Positions 1 through 7,501 of a stretch of DNA of 64,000 nt are shown piece after piece. This DNA is from Marinobacter maritimus. GTDB taxonomy: Bacteria > Pseudomonadota > Gammaproteobacteria > Pseudomonadales > Oleiphilaceae. How positions within the stretch are numbered: position 1 is the stretch's first letter; each line of letters begins with the position of its first letter. The stretch covers positions 310,001-374,000 of the forward strand of contig NZ_VCGW01000001.1 in the NCBI RefSeq assembly GCF_007671675.1, read 5' to 3'. Made by a program: the position numbers and the translations under genes. Below the pieces are notes generated by a model. The model saw only the letters and a program-made list of their open reading frames with translations, was not told the origin of the DNA and did not search any database.

Positions 1-127
1 CTCAATTATCGGGTTCAGCGCTAAGGGCGCCGACCGAATGGGGCGTGTCGCTTCTGTTCTGGCAAGGGGTGAGGGGCTGACGGCTCACGCTCGTTCAGCT
101 GAATACAGGATTAAAAACGATGAGTAA
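1..127 (+). CDS. hisD: Histidinol dehydrogenase, C-terminal end (partial)
   Basis: The gene enters from the left edge; only about 41 C-terminal residues are visible, read in the frame starting at base 2. The tail contains [20 protein letters not shown], which resembles the C-terminus of proteobacterial HisD, where an EGLxAHxxA pattern precedes the end. HisD oxidises L-histidinol to L-histidine, the last step of histidine synthesis. The TAA stop at 125-127 overlaps the first codons of hisC (start 120), so the two genes are translationally coupled as in many his operons. Identity rests on this short tail plus the hisC neighbour. Confidence 0.75.
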   Translation, partial: SIIGFSAKGADRMGRVASVLARGEGLTAHARSAEYRIKNDE

Positions 128-1172
128 ATTCTGGAGTCCTTTGGTCAGCAGCCTGGTTCCTTATGTACCAGGCGAACAGCCCAAAATGGCTAATCTGGTA
201 AAGCTGAACACCAACGAAAACCCCTTCGGCCCTTCACCAAAAGTCATCGAAGCCATACAGGCCGAACTCAATGACAGCCTGCGCCTCTACCCGGATCCGG
301 AAGGCGAAAGCCTGCGCCAGGCCATTGCCGGATATCACAGCGTAACGCGCGAGCAAGTATTCCTGGGCAACGGCTCCGACGAAGTTCTGGCCCACATTTT
401 TTACGCCCTGTTCCAGCACGGCCAGCCCGTTCTCTTTCCGGATGTCACCTACAGCTTCTATCCGGTGTACTGCGGCCTCTACAAGATAGAAGGCAGAACT
501 GTACCCCTCACAGACAGCTTCGAGATCAACCCGGAAGACTACAAACAACCCAACGGCGGAATCATCTTCCCCAACCCCAACGCGCCCACCGGCCGTTACC
601 TCGGGCTCGAGCACGTAGAAGCAATCTTGCAGGCCAACCCGGAGCGCGTGGTCGTGGTGGACGAGGCCTACGTGGATTTTGGTGGCGAATCTGCCATCAA
701 GCTCGTCGACATATATCCCAACTTGCTGGTCAGCCAGACGCTGTCCAAAGCCCGTTCATTGGCGGGCCTGCGCGTTGGCTTCGCCATCGGTCATCCGGAT
801 CTGATCGAAGCTCTGAACCGGGTTAAAAACAGCTTCAACAGCTATCCTTTGGACAGGCTTGCCCTGGCTGGCGCAAAAGCCGCTTACGAAGACGAAGCCT
901 GGTTCCAGAAGTCCTGCAAAGGTGTGATATCCGAACGCGAACGCGTGACGAAAAGTCTGGAAGGCCTGAGCTTTGAAGTTTTACCTTCTAAAGCGAACTT
1001 CGTGTTCGCCCGTCACAGGGCGAAGTCTGGTGAAAGTCTGGCAAAAGCTCTGAGGGAGCAAGGCATCATTGTTCGCCACTTCAACAAGCCCAGAATTAGC
1101 GACTTCCTGAGAATAACCATTGGCACTCCTGAACAGAACAATTCACTGATTTCAGGCCTTAACTCCCTGTAA
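120..1172 (+). CDS. hisC: Histidinol-phosphate aminotransferase
   Basis: 350 residues, normal for HisC. It is a PLP enzyme that converts imidazole-acetol phosphate and glutamate to histidinol phosphate in histidine biosynthesis (cytoplasm). Visible landmarks are [12 protein letters not shown] near the N-terminus, the substrate region [10 protein letters not shown] (about residues 152-161), VVDEAYVDF (about 179-187) and the PLP lysine in [12 protein letters not shown] (Lys210). The ATG at 120 lies inside the end of hisD, giving an overlapping his gene pair. A long inverted repeat follows 20 bases after the stop and may end the transcript. Confidence 0.95.
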   Translation: MSKFWSPLVSSLVPYVPGEQPKMANLVKLNTNENPFGPSPKVIEAIQAELNDSLRLYPDPEGESLRQAIAGYHSVTREQVFLGNGSDEVLAHIFYALFQHGQPVLFPDVTYSFYPVYCGLYKIEGRTVPLTDSFEINPEDYKQPNGGIIFPNPNAPTGRYLGLEHVEAILQANPERVVVVDEAYVDFGGESAIKLVDIYPNLLVSQTLSKARSLAGLRVGFAIGHPDLIEALNRVKNSFNSYPLDRLALAGAKAAYEDEAWFQKSCKGVISERERVTKSLEGLSFEVLPSKANFVFARHRAKSGESLAKALREQGIIVRHFNKPRISDFLRITIGTPEQNNSLISGLNSL

Positions 1173-1191
1173 ACGAGAAAAGTTCGATAGA

Positions 1192-1299
1192 GGCCGGCAG
1201 GGAAGGGTCTTCCGGGAATGTCGGAGGCCATGGATGGCCGGAGTCAAGCGCACACGGATGTGCTTGTAGCGGTTCCCGGAAGACCTTTCCCTGCCGGCC
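1192..1299. repeat. Long imperfect inverted repeat between hisC and the Nif3 gene
   Basis: The arms at 1192-1218 and 1273-1299 are 27 bases each and complementary with a single mismatch; each contains GGCCGGCAGGGAA-type sequence. The 54-base loop holds smaller palindromes (around CCATGGATGG and CACACGGATGTG). The core GCGGTTCCCGGAAG at 1269-1282 recurs exactly at 18656-18669 inside another hairpin. This looks like a dispersed intergenic palindromic element of the kind common in Marinobacter-like genomes. It may act as a transcription terminator or RNA-stabilising hairpin, but there is no T-tract. Confidence 0.75.
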
Positions 1300-1340
1300 G
1301 GTAACTCCAGAGTCCAGGTCAAAACAGGAGGAGAAAGCAC

Positions 1341-2084
1341 ATGGCAAATCGTGACAGCATTCTCGCGAAACTCAATGAATGGCTCCAGCCTGAGAACTTT
1401 CAAGACTACTGTCCAAATGGTCTGCAAGTTGAAGGCAAGCGCGACGTTAATATCATCGTCACCGGCGTAACCGCCTCCCGCGCACTGATCGAAGCTGCCA
1501 TCGCCGCAAACGCAGACATGCTAATTGTTCACCACGGATACTTCTGGAAAGGCGAAGACCAGCGCATTCAAGGCATGAAGCGTGAACGCCTCAAGCGCCT
1601 GCTGGATAACGACATCAACCTCGTCGCCTACCATCTGCCGCTGGATGATCACCCGGAATACGGCAACAACCGGCAGCTTGCAGATATCCTCGATGTCAGG
1701 AACCCGCGACCGTTAAACGGGCTGGTCTGGGAGGGAGAGCTTCAGGAAGCAATGAGCCGTGAGAAGTTCGGGTTGCACATTGCCAGAGCGCTCCACCGCG
1801 AACCGTTAATCGTTGGCGACGGCAAAGCAGATATCAAACGGGTAGGGTGGTGTACCGGGGCGGCGCAAGGGTTTATCAACACCGCGATTGATGCAGGCCT
1901 CGATGCCTACATCAGCGGCGAAATCTCCGAACCGACAACCCACACCGCCAGAGAGTGTGGCATTCATTATTACGCCGCCGGGCACCACGCGACCGAGCGC
2001 TACGGTGTAAAAGCGCTCGGTGCAGCGTTAGAAAAGGGATTTGGTATCAGTCATCGGTTTATCGATTGCGATAATCCAGTCTGA
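1341..2084 (+). CDS. Nif3-like dinuclear metal centre protein (YbgI / GTP cyclohydrolase I type 2 family)
   Basis: 247 residues, the same size as E. coli YbgI. Family members form toroidal hexamers with a dinuclear metal site, but a firm physiological role is not established. Metal-site motifs are visible: HHGYFWKG (His64-His65), YHLPLDDHPEYGNN (about residues 95-108) and the C-terminal AAGHHATERYG. The ATG at 1341 has a strong AGGAGG-like site about 10 bases upstream, which fixes the start. It converges tail to tail with the zapG-like gene, with no spacer (TGA ends at 2084). Confidence 0.88.
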   Translation: MANRDSILAKLNEWLQPENFQDYCPNGLQVEGKRDVNIIVTGVTASRALIEAAIAANADMLIVHHGYFWKGEDQRIQGMKRERLKRLLDNDINLVAYHLPLDDHPEYGNNRQLADILDVRNPRPLNGLVWEGELQEAMSREKFGLHIARALHREPLIVGDGKADIKRVGWCTGAAQGFINTAIDAGLDAYISGEISEPTTHTARECGIHYYAAGHHATERYGVKALGAALEKGFGISHRFIDCDNPV

Positions 2085-2513
2085 TCAAGCCTGCGTTGCT
2101 TTCTCGCCCTTTTTTAAACCGAAGTCTTCAGAAAGCGTGCCCGAAGTCTTGGGGGCGTAATCCCGGGGTGGCTCAGCGCCATCCTCGCTGACTTCCTCCA
2201 GGCGCTTGCGGGATGTTTGCTCAGCAAGTTCGGCCATCCAGTCCTCATCGTTGCACAGGCGATTCGCACCGCGAGCCATATGCTGGTTCACATCGCGGTA
2301 CGCGTCATTGAATTGGCGCAACAAATGGGCTGACTCCATAAAATGCTCGTTCACCTGGGCCTGATAACGGGTGTACTCGTTGCGCAGTTCTTCTGCCTGT
2401 TGCTCCGCACGGCGTTGCCGGAGCGTGGATCCTTGCCCCGAGCGGCCAACAATCGCTCCGATGACAATGCCAACAATCAGTGCGGCAATCGCTGCCAGAA
2501 TCAGGTTTGTCAT
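2085..2513 (-). CDS. DUF1043 / YhcB (ZapG-like) inner-membrane protein
   Basis: 142 residues from the ATG at 2513. Starting there places one transmembrane segment (about residues 3-22, LILAAIAALIVGIVIGAIVG) right at the N-terminus, typical of the YhcB/ZapG family. A charged coiled-coil region rich in Arg, Gln and Glu follows (about 25-90), then a disordered tail. Family proteins sit at the cytoplasmic membrane with a cytoplasmic coiled coil and have been linked to envelope growth and cell division. The gene is divergent from zapE, another division-associated gene; the 194-base gap probably holds both promoters. Confidence 0.85.
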   Translation of the reverse strand: MTNLILAAIAALIVGIVIGAIVGRSGQGSTLRQRRAEQQAEELRNEYTRYQAQVNEHFMESAHLLRQFNDAYRDVNQHMARGANRLCNDEDWMAELAEQTSRKRLEEVSEDGAEPPRDYAPKTSGTLSEDFGLKKGEKATQA

Positions 2514-2707
2514 ATGCTGTGTCGTCCTGTTGCCGAAAAAATGAACCAAACTATGTGAGTCAGTATAACGCTCGCAGCCTCATCAGCCCATGCTTGAGTG
2601 CTGCGCCAATCGTCGTATTGCCCAGCCGCTGTTCAGCATGGCGAAAAAACCGGAAATACGCGATAATTCGCCGCCCAAAATCAACGATCAGACCCCGGGA
2701 TTTCCTG

Positions 2708-3841
2708 ATGACAGCTTCTATGCCTTCTGAAACGCCTGCGCACCAGACGCCATGGCAGCGCTACCAAACGGATCTTGAGCGCTCGGACTTTCTCAAGGAT
2801 GCCGCTCAGGCTGATGCTGTGCAACGCCTTCAGACACTTTACGACAAACTGGTGGAAGCGGAAAGCGAACGCGGCAAAGCAATGGCCAAATTGCGGCGCA
2901 AGTTAAGAAAGGGCAGGGAAGAGCCAGTCAAAGGCCTTTATTTCTGGGGTGGTGTTGGCCGTGGCAAAACCTATCTTATGGACACGTTCTTCGAGTCCTT
3001 GCCGTTCAAGCGCAAGATGCGCGTGCACTTTCATCGTTTTATGCAACGGGTTCACCAGGAGCTGAAAAACTTCAAAGGCGAAAAGAATCCGCTGGATCTT
3101 GTGGCTAAAAAGTTTGCCGATGAAACCCGCGTGATCTGCTTCGACGAATTTTTTGTGTCCGATATTGGCGACGCCATGATTCTCGCAACTCTCATGGGTG
3201 GCCTGTTCAAGCGTGGCGTCACTTTGGTGTGCACTTCCAACATAGTGCCCGACGGCCTCTATAAAGATGGCCTGCAGCGGGCGCGCTTCTTGCCGGCCAT
3301 CGCGCTCGTAAAGAAATACACCGATGTGGTGAACGTTGATGGCGGCGTTGATTACCGCCTGCGGACTCTGGAGCAGGCGGAGCTCTACCACTCGCCCCTG
3401 GACGAAGAAGCCGATGCCAGCCTGCGCAGTAGTTTTGATGCTCTGGCAGTTGAGGCGGGTAAACACAGCAAGTCCATGGAGATCAACGGACGCAAGATTC
3501 CCGCGCAGGCCCACGCTGATGATGTGGTCTGGTTTGATTTCAAAGACGTGTGCGACGGCCCCCGTAGCCAGAACGACTACATTGAGTTGGCTCGCCAATT
3601 CCACGCGATCATTGTCAGTAATGTCCCCGTCCTCGGCGGTGAAAAAGACGATCAGTCGCGCCGATTCGTAAATATGATAGACGAGTTCTACGATCGCAAT
3701 GTGAAGGTTATTATTTCAGCGGCGGCTCCGATAACAGAACTATACTCCGGCGGGCGTCTGAGCTTTGAATTTGAACGCACCGAATCGCGTCTTCTGGAAA
3801 TGCAGTCCCAGGAATATCTGGAGGCTCCACACAAGCCATAG
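2708..3841 (+). CDS. zapE: Cell division protein ZapE (AFG1-like ATPase)
   Basis: 377 residues from the ATG at 2708, close to E. coli ZapE (375). The reading frame stays open upstream to 2480 but that part overlaps the divergent zapG-like gene and looks non-coding; ATG 2720 is an alternative. Walker A is GGVGRGKTYLMD (from residue 81) and Walker B-like sequence is VICFDEFFVSDIGDA. The HFHRFMQRVHQEL segment between them is typical of the AFG1/ZapE family. ZapE is an ATPase acting with FtsZ during constriction. The protein ends QSQEYLEAPH, also typical. Confidence 0.92.
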   Translation: MTASMPSETPAHQTPWQRYQTDLERSDFLKDAAQADAVQRLQTLYDKLVEAESERGKAMAKLRRKLRKGREEPVKGLYFWGGVGRGKTYLMDTFFESLPFKRKMRVHFHRFMQRVHQELKNFKGEKNPLDLVAKKFADETRVICFDEFFVSDIGDAMILATLMGGLFKRGVTLVCTSNIVPDGLYKDGLQRARFLPAIALVKKYTDVVNVDGGVDYRLRTLEQAELYHSPLDEEADASLRSSFDALAVEAGKHSKSMEINGRKIPAQAHADDVVWFDFKDVCDGPRSQNDYIELARQFHAIIVSNVPVLGGEKDDQSRRFVNMIDEFYDRNVKVIISAAAPITELYSGGRLSFEFERTESRLLEMQSQEYLEAPHKP

Positions 3842-4099
3842 CTGGAGCAAAAAACGATCAAAAGCAAAGTGGTTGCATCCAGAATTGTTGTCTATAGTGA
3901 ACGCAGTACGAAGAAACCCGGCGTCGATCGGGGTGGTGAGCGGGTGGTGAGGGCAAAATCATACTTTTGACTGATCAAAGCACTGGACAGCGTTAGCTAT
4001 AGTGCCTAGATCACGAGCACTGTGCATGAAGCCTCCTATACATCGTGAACACCAATAATCAGAGCAGCGACTCAGAACAACAAATGGAGTAGCCTTCCA
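3842..4099. other. Intergenic region before the DUF1302 gene
   Basis: 258 bases with no convincing gene. The last 150 bases become AT-richer and probably hold the promoter and leader of the DUF1302-DUF1329 operon. No clear -35/-10 pair or operator could be singled out by eye. Confidence 0.4.
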
Positions 4100-5944
4100 A
4101 TGACAAGAAAAATCCATCAATGGCAGCGTTGGACAAAATTACCGCTCGCCGTGGCAGTGGCGGCCGGTATGTCTGGTCAAGCATCTGCTTATTCTTTTTA
4201 CCTCGGGGATGTAGAAACCCAGTTTAACACCACGCTGTCCGCCGGTGTCGGCTGGAGGGTTTCTGAGCGCGACAAACGCCTGATTGCGCAGGGCAACCTT
4301 GGTCCGCAGTTTGCCAACACCACCACAGGTGCGTCGACGAACAACTACGACGATGGCAACCTGAACTTCGATAAAGGCGATACCTACTCCAAGATCGTTA
4401 AAGGCAACAGCGAGCTGTTCCTGAACTACGATGTGAACAGCGATACCCTGACTCGTGTGGGTGCGCTGGTTCGAGGTCGCTACTGGTATGATTTTGAACT
4501 CAAAGACGAGAACCGCGCTGTCGATTACGTGGGGCAGCAACGGGAACTGAACAGCGAGGCGAAAGCTAATGCGTCGGGTGGTGAAATCCTTGACGCATAC
4601 GTGTTCACTGATTGGTACCTTGGTAATGTCCCCCTGAGCGTTCGCTATGGCAAGCAGGTCGTCAGTTGGGGCGAGAGTACCTTTATTCAGGGTGGTATAA
4701 ACACAATCAACCCTGTTGACGTGCCAGCATTTCGTGCTCCAGGTTCCGAGCTTAAAGATGCTCTGTTACCAGTTGAAATGCTCTACATGTCGGCGGGTGT
4801 CACGGAAAATATATCGATTGAGGCGTTTGTGCAAACAGACTGGGCACCCGTTCGCCCGGATGATTGCGGCACTTTCTTCTCCACCAACGACTTTGCCTCC
4901 GATGGTTGTGGACCTGTACTACTTGCGGGCCAGTTGCCGGATTCCCAGGCTCAGGCCCAGGGTTTCATAGCGCCGCGCCTTGGAGATGTTGAAGCAGATT
5001 CGAAAGATCAGTTCGGGGTTGCAATGCGCTGGTATGTTCCTGCGTTGAACGATTCCGAGCTTGGCTTTTATTACATCAAGTATAATAGCCGCTTACCCTA
5101 TGTGAGTGGCACCATCAAGGACGGAAGTAGCCCGTTCCCATCGTACTTCATAGAGTACCCCGAAAATATCGATCTTTATGGTATCAGCATCAACACCAAC
5201 ACCCCGGGTGGCTGGTCTTTGGGTGCAGAATACTCCTATCGTGACAATGTACCGCTGCAATGGAACGCTTTCGAGCTGATCTTCGGTGGTCTGCAGAAAC
5301 GTGGTCCCAATGGAGAAGTACTGAGCAAACTCGAACAGCAGCGTCTGGAAGAGCTTGGAGCTATAGTACCGGGCTCGAAGGTTTCCGGTAATGACCGCTT
5401 TGGTGTATCTCAAGCTCAGTTTACGTTGATCAAGTTCTTCGACCAGGTAATGGGTGCAAGTCGCCTGTCTCTGATCACGGAGTTTGGTGCAACGTATGTT
5501 CATGATCTGCCAAGCCTCGATGAGGCCCGTTACGGTCGTTCAGGCACCTTCGGTATCGGCACTCTGCCTCTTGCCAATGGCGACCTGTGCAAAGGCGAGG
5601 GCGGTACGGCTGAAAACATCAATACTAGCTATTGCACCAATGACGGCTTCACCACAGACTTCTCCTGGGGCTACCGCTCCCGTCTGGTCTGGAACTACCA
5701 GAATGCCTTTGCAGGCATCAACCTGTCGCCGCAACTGGCGTGGAGTCATGATGTAAAAGGTTACAGCCCACAGCCGGGTGGCAATTTCAACGAGGGTAGC
5801 AAGGCTATCGGTCTATCCCTTGAAGCGGTTTACCAGAACAAGATTACAGGCAACATCGGTTACACGAACTTTTTCGGCGGCAAGCCGTATAATGAGTTGA
5901 CTGATCGTGATTTCGTGAGTGCCAGCGTTTCCTACTCATTCTGA
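4100..5944 (+). CDS. DUF1302 family envelope protein
   Basis: 614 residues with an N-terminal signal peptide (charged start, hydrophobic LAVAVAAGMSGQ, predicted cut after ASA near residue 30). The mature part is rich in alternating aromatic/polar strands and ends in SVSYSF, a C-terminal aromatic as in outer-membrane beta-barrels. These features suggest a barrel of the DUF1302 family. The family usually sits directly upstream of a DUF1329 gene, as here (33-base gap), and the pair has been associated with handling or export of hydrophobic compounds; the exact substrate is not known. The downstream MalT-like regulator may control it. Confidence 0.88.
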   Translation: MTRKIHQWQRWTKLPLAVAVAAGMSGQASAYSFYLGDVETQFNTTLSAGVGWRVSERDKRLIAQGNLGPQFANTTTGASTNNYDDGNLNFDKGDTYSKIVKGNSELFLNYDVNSDTLTRVGALVRGRYWYDFELKDENRAVDYVGQQRELNSEAKANASGGEILDAYVFTDWYLGNVPLSVRYGKQVVSWGESTFIQGGINTINPVDVPAFRAPGSELKDALLPVEMLYMSAGVTENISIEAFVQTDWAPVRPDDCGTFFSTNDFASDGCGPVLLAGQLPDSQAQAQGFIAPRLGDVEADSKDQFGVAMRWYVPALNDSELGFYYIKYNSRLPYVSGTIKDGSSPFPSYFIEYPENIDLYGISINTNTPGGWSLGAEYSYRDNVPLQWNAFELIFGGLQKRGPNGEVLSKLEQQRLEELGAIVPGSKVSGNDRFGVSQAQFTLIKFFDQVMGASRLSLITEFGATYVHDLPSLDEARYGRSGTFGIGTLPLANGDLCKGEGGTAENINTSYCTNDGFTTDFSWGYRSRLVWNYQNAFAGINLSPQLAWSHDVKGYSPQPGGNFNEGSKAIGLSLEAVYQNKITGNIGYTNFFGGKPYNELTDRDFVSASVSYSF

Positions 5945-5977
5945 ATCGCCAAGAATTCGTTTAACGAGGTAATTTAA

Positions 5978-7339
5978 ATGAAACTAAACCAGAAATTACT
6001 GGCTACAGGCGTTTTGGCCGCGAGTCTTGTCGCAGGCCAGGCTTGGGGTGCAGTTTCTTCCGAAGAAGCCGCCAAACTCGGTGATTCCCTGACACCAATG
6101 GGCGCGGAAAAGGCCGGTAACGGCGGCGCTATTCCTGCCTGGACAGGTGGTTTGACAACGCCTCCTGCCGGCTATAAGGGAGACGGGATCTATGTGAACC
6201 CGTTCCCGAATGAGACGCCCCAGTTCACTATTGATCAGAGCAACGTTGCTGAATATGCAGACAAGCTGTCCCCCGGGCAGGTAGCAATGATCAAGCAATA
6301 CCCGAACTACGTGCTTCCGGTTTACGAGACTCACCGTACAGCGGCTTACCCGAAAGACGTTATGGATGAAACGGTCAAGAATGCGACCGGTACAGAGCTG
6401 ATCAAGGACGGCAACGGTCTGGGCAACTACCAGAATGCAACGCCATTCCCGATTCCGCAGAATGGTCTGGAAGCAATCTGGAACCACATTACGCGATATC
6501 GTGGTGGTTCCGTACAGCGCAACGTAGGTCAGGCAACGCCTACCGCCAACGGCGCCTACTCGATCGTGAAGTTTCAGGATGAGTTGACCTGGAGGACCTA
6601 TCTGGAAGATTACAGCCCGGGTGAAGATGCCAACGTACTGTTCTATTTCAAGCAGGCCATCACCGCTCCGGCGCGTTTGGCTGGTAACGTGTTGCTGGTT
6701 CACGAGACCATCGATCAGGTTGCAGAACCACGTCGCGCCTGGGTATACAACGCTGGCCAGCGTCGTGTTCGCCGTGCACCTCAGGTTGCCTACGACGGAC
6801 CGGGTACTGCGTCTGACGGCATGCGTACGTCAGATAACTTCGATATGTTCAACGGCGCACCAGACCGTTACAACTGGGAACTGGTTGGCAAGAAGGAAAT
6901 GTACATTCCGTACAACTCCTACAAGCTGGTTGACCGGAGTGTGAGCTACGAGCAGATCATCAAGCCTGGCCATATCAATCAGGATCTGACCCGTTACGAG
7001 CTTCACCGTGTGTGGCACGTGCGCGCAACCCTGAAAGAGGGCGAGCGTCATATCTACGCCAAGCGTGACTTCTATATTGACGAAGACACCTGGCAGGCGT
7101 CGGTCATTGACCACTATGACGGCCGTGGTGAGCTCTGGCGTGTGGCAGAAGCCCACTCCATGCAGTTCTATGATCAGATCGTTCCCTGGTATGCGGTTGA
7201 AACCCTGTACGATCTATTGTCTGGCCGCTATCTGGTTCTGGGTCTGACAAACGAGGAAGTCGATCCGTATCAGTTTGGCGTCAAGCGCCAGTCCAGAGAT
7301 TACACACCGGCTGCTTTGCGCAGGGCCGGAACCCGTTAA
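5978..7339 (+). CDS. DUF1329 family exported protein
   Basis: 453 residues with a signal peptide (MKLNQKLLATGVLAASLVAG, cut after AWG/A near residue 25). The mature N-terminus, LGDSLTPMGAEKAGN then IPAWTGGL, is the hallmark of DUF1329, an outer-membrane lipoprotein-sorting-like fold. A body rich in Tyr, Trp and Arg follows. It is the obligate partner of DUF1302 proteins and forms a two-gene operon with the preceding gene, closed by a strong hairpin at 7360-7385. A periplasmic carrier of a hydrophobic ligand is an inference from fold and pairing. Confidence 0.9.
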   Translation: MKLNQKLLATGVLAASLVAGQAWGAVSSEEAAKLGDSLTPMGAEKAGNGGAIPAWTGGLTTPPAGYKGDGIYVNPFPNETPQFTIDQSNVAEYADKLSPGQVAMIKQYPNYVLPVYETHRTAAYPKDVMDETVKNATGTELIKDGNGLGNYQNATPFPIPQNGLEAIWNHITRYRGGSVQRNVGQATPTANGAYSIVKFQDELTWRTYLEDYSPGEDANVLFYFKQAITAPARLAGNVLLVHETIDQVAEPRRAWVYNAGQRRVRRAPQVAYDGPGTASDGMRTSDNFDMFNGAPDRYNWELVGKKEMYIPYNSYKLVDRSVSYEQIIKPGHINQDLTRYELHRVWHVRATLKEGERHIYAKRDFYIDEDTWQASVIDHYDGRGELWRVAEAHSMQFYDQIVPWYAVETLYDLLSGRYLVLGLTNEEVDPYQFGVKRQSRDYTPAALRRAGTR

Positions 7340-7359
7340 ACGGGCGTGTTGATCTACAT

Positions 7360-7385
7360 AAACGGCGGGCCTCGGCCCGCCGTTT
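7360..7385 (+). terminator. Hairpin terminator after the DUF1329 gene
   Basis: Perfect 11-bp stem (7360-7370 with 7375-7385, AAACGGCGGGC) and a 4-base loop, 20 bases after the stop. The descending arm ends in TTT followed by ATGTTT, a weak T-tract. It closes the DUF1302-DUF1329 operon. Confidence 0.8.
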
Positions 7386-7501
7386 ATGTTTCTGTGATAA
7401 AAAACTGCCGCCAAAAAAACACCTTTCATGTCAAAACTTTGCAGCCAGCCCCTCAATTGGTTTAACCTCACTATCATACTAAAGGCGTACCGGGGCAGTG
7501 T

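Noticed and set aside
2480-2707. Upstream extension of the zapE frame, giving a 453-residue protein
   Set aside because: It overlaps the divergent zapG-like gene, is unlike any ZapE N-terminus, and ATG 2708 gives the normal family length.
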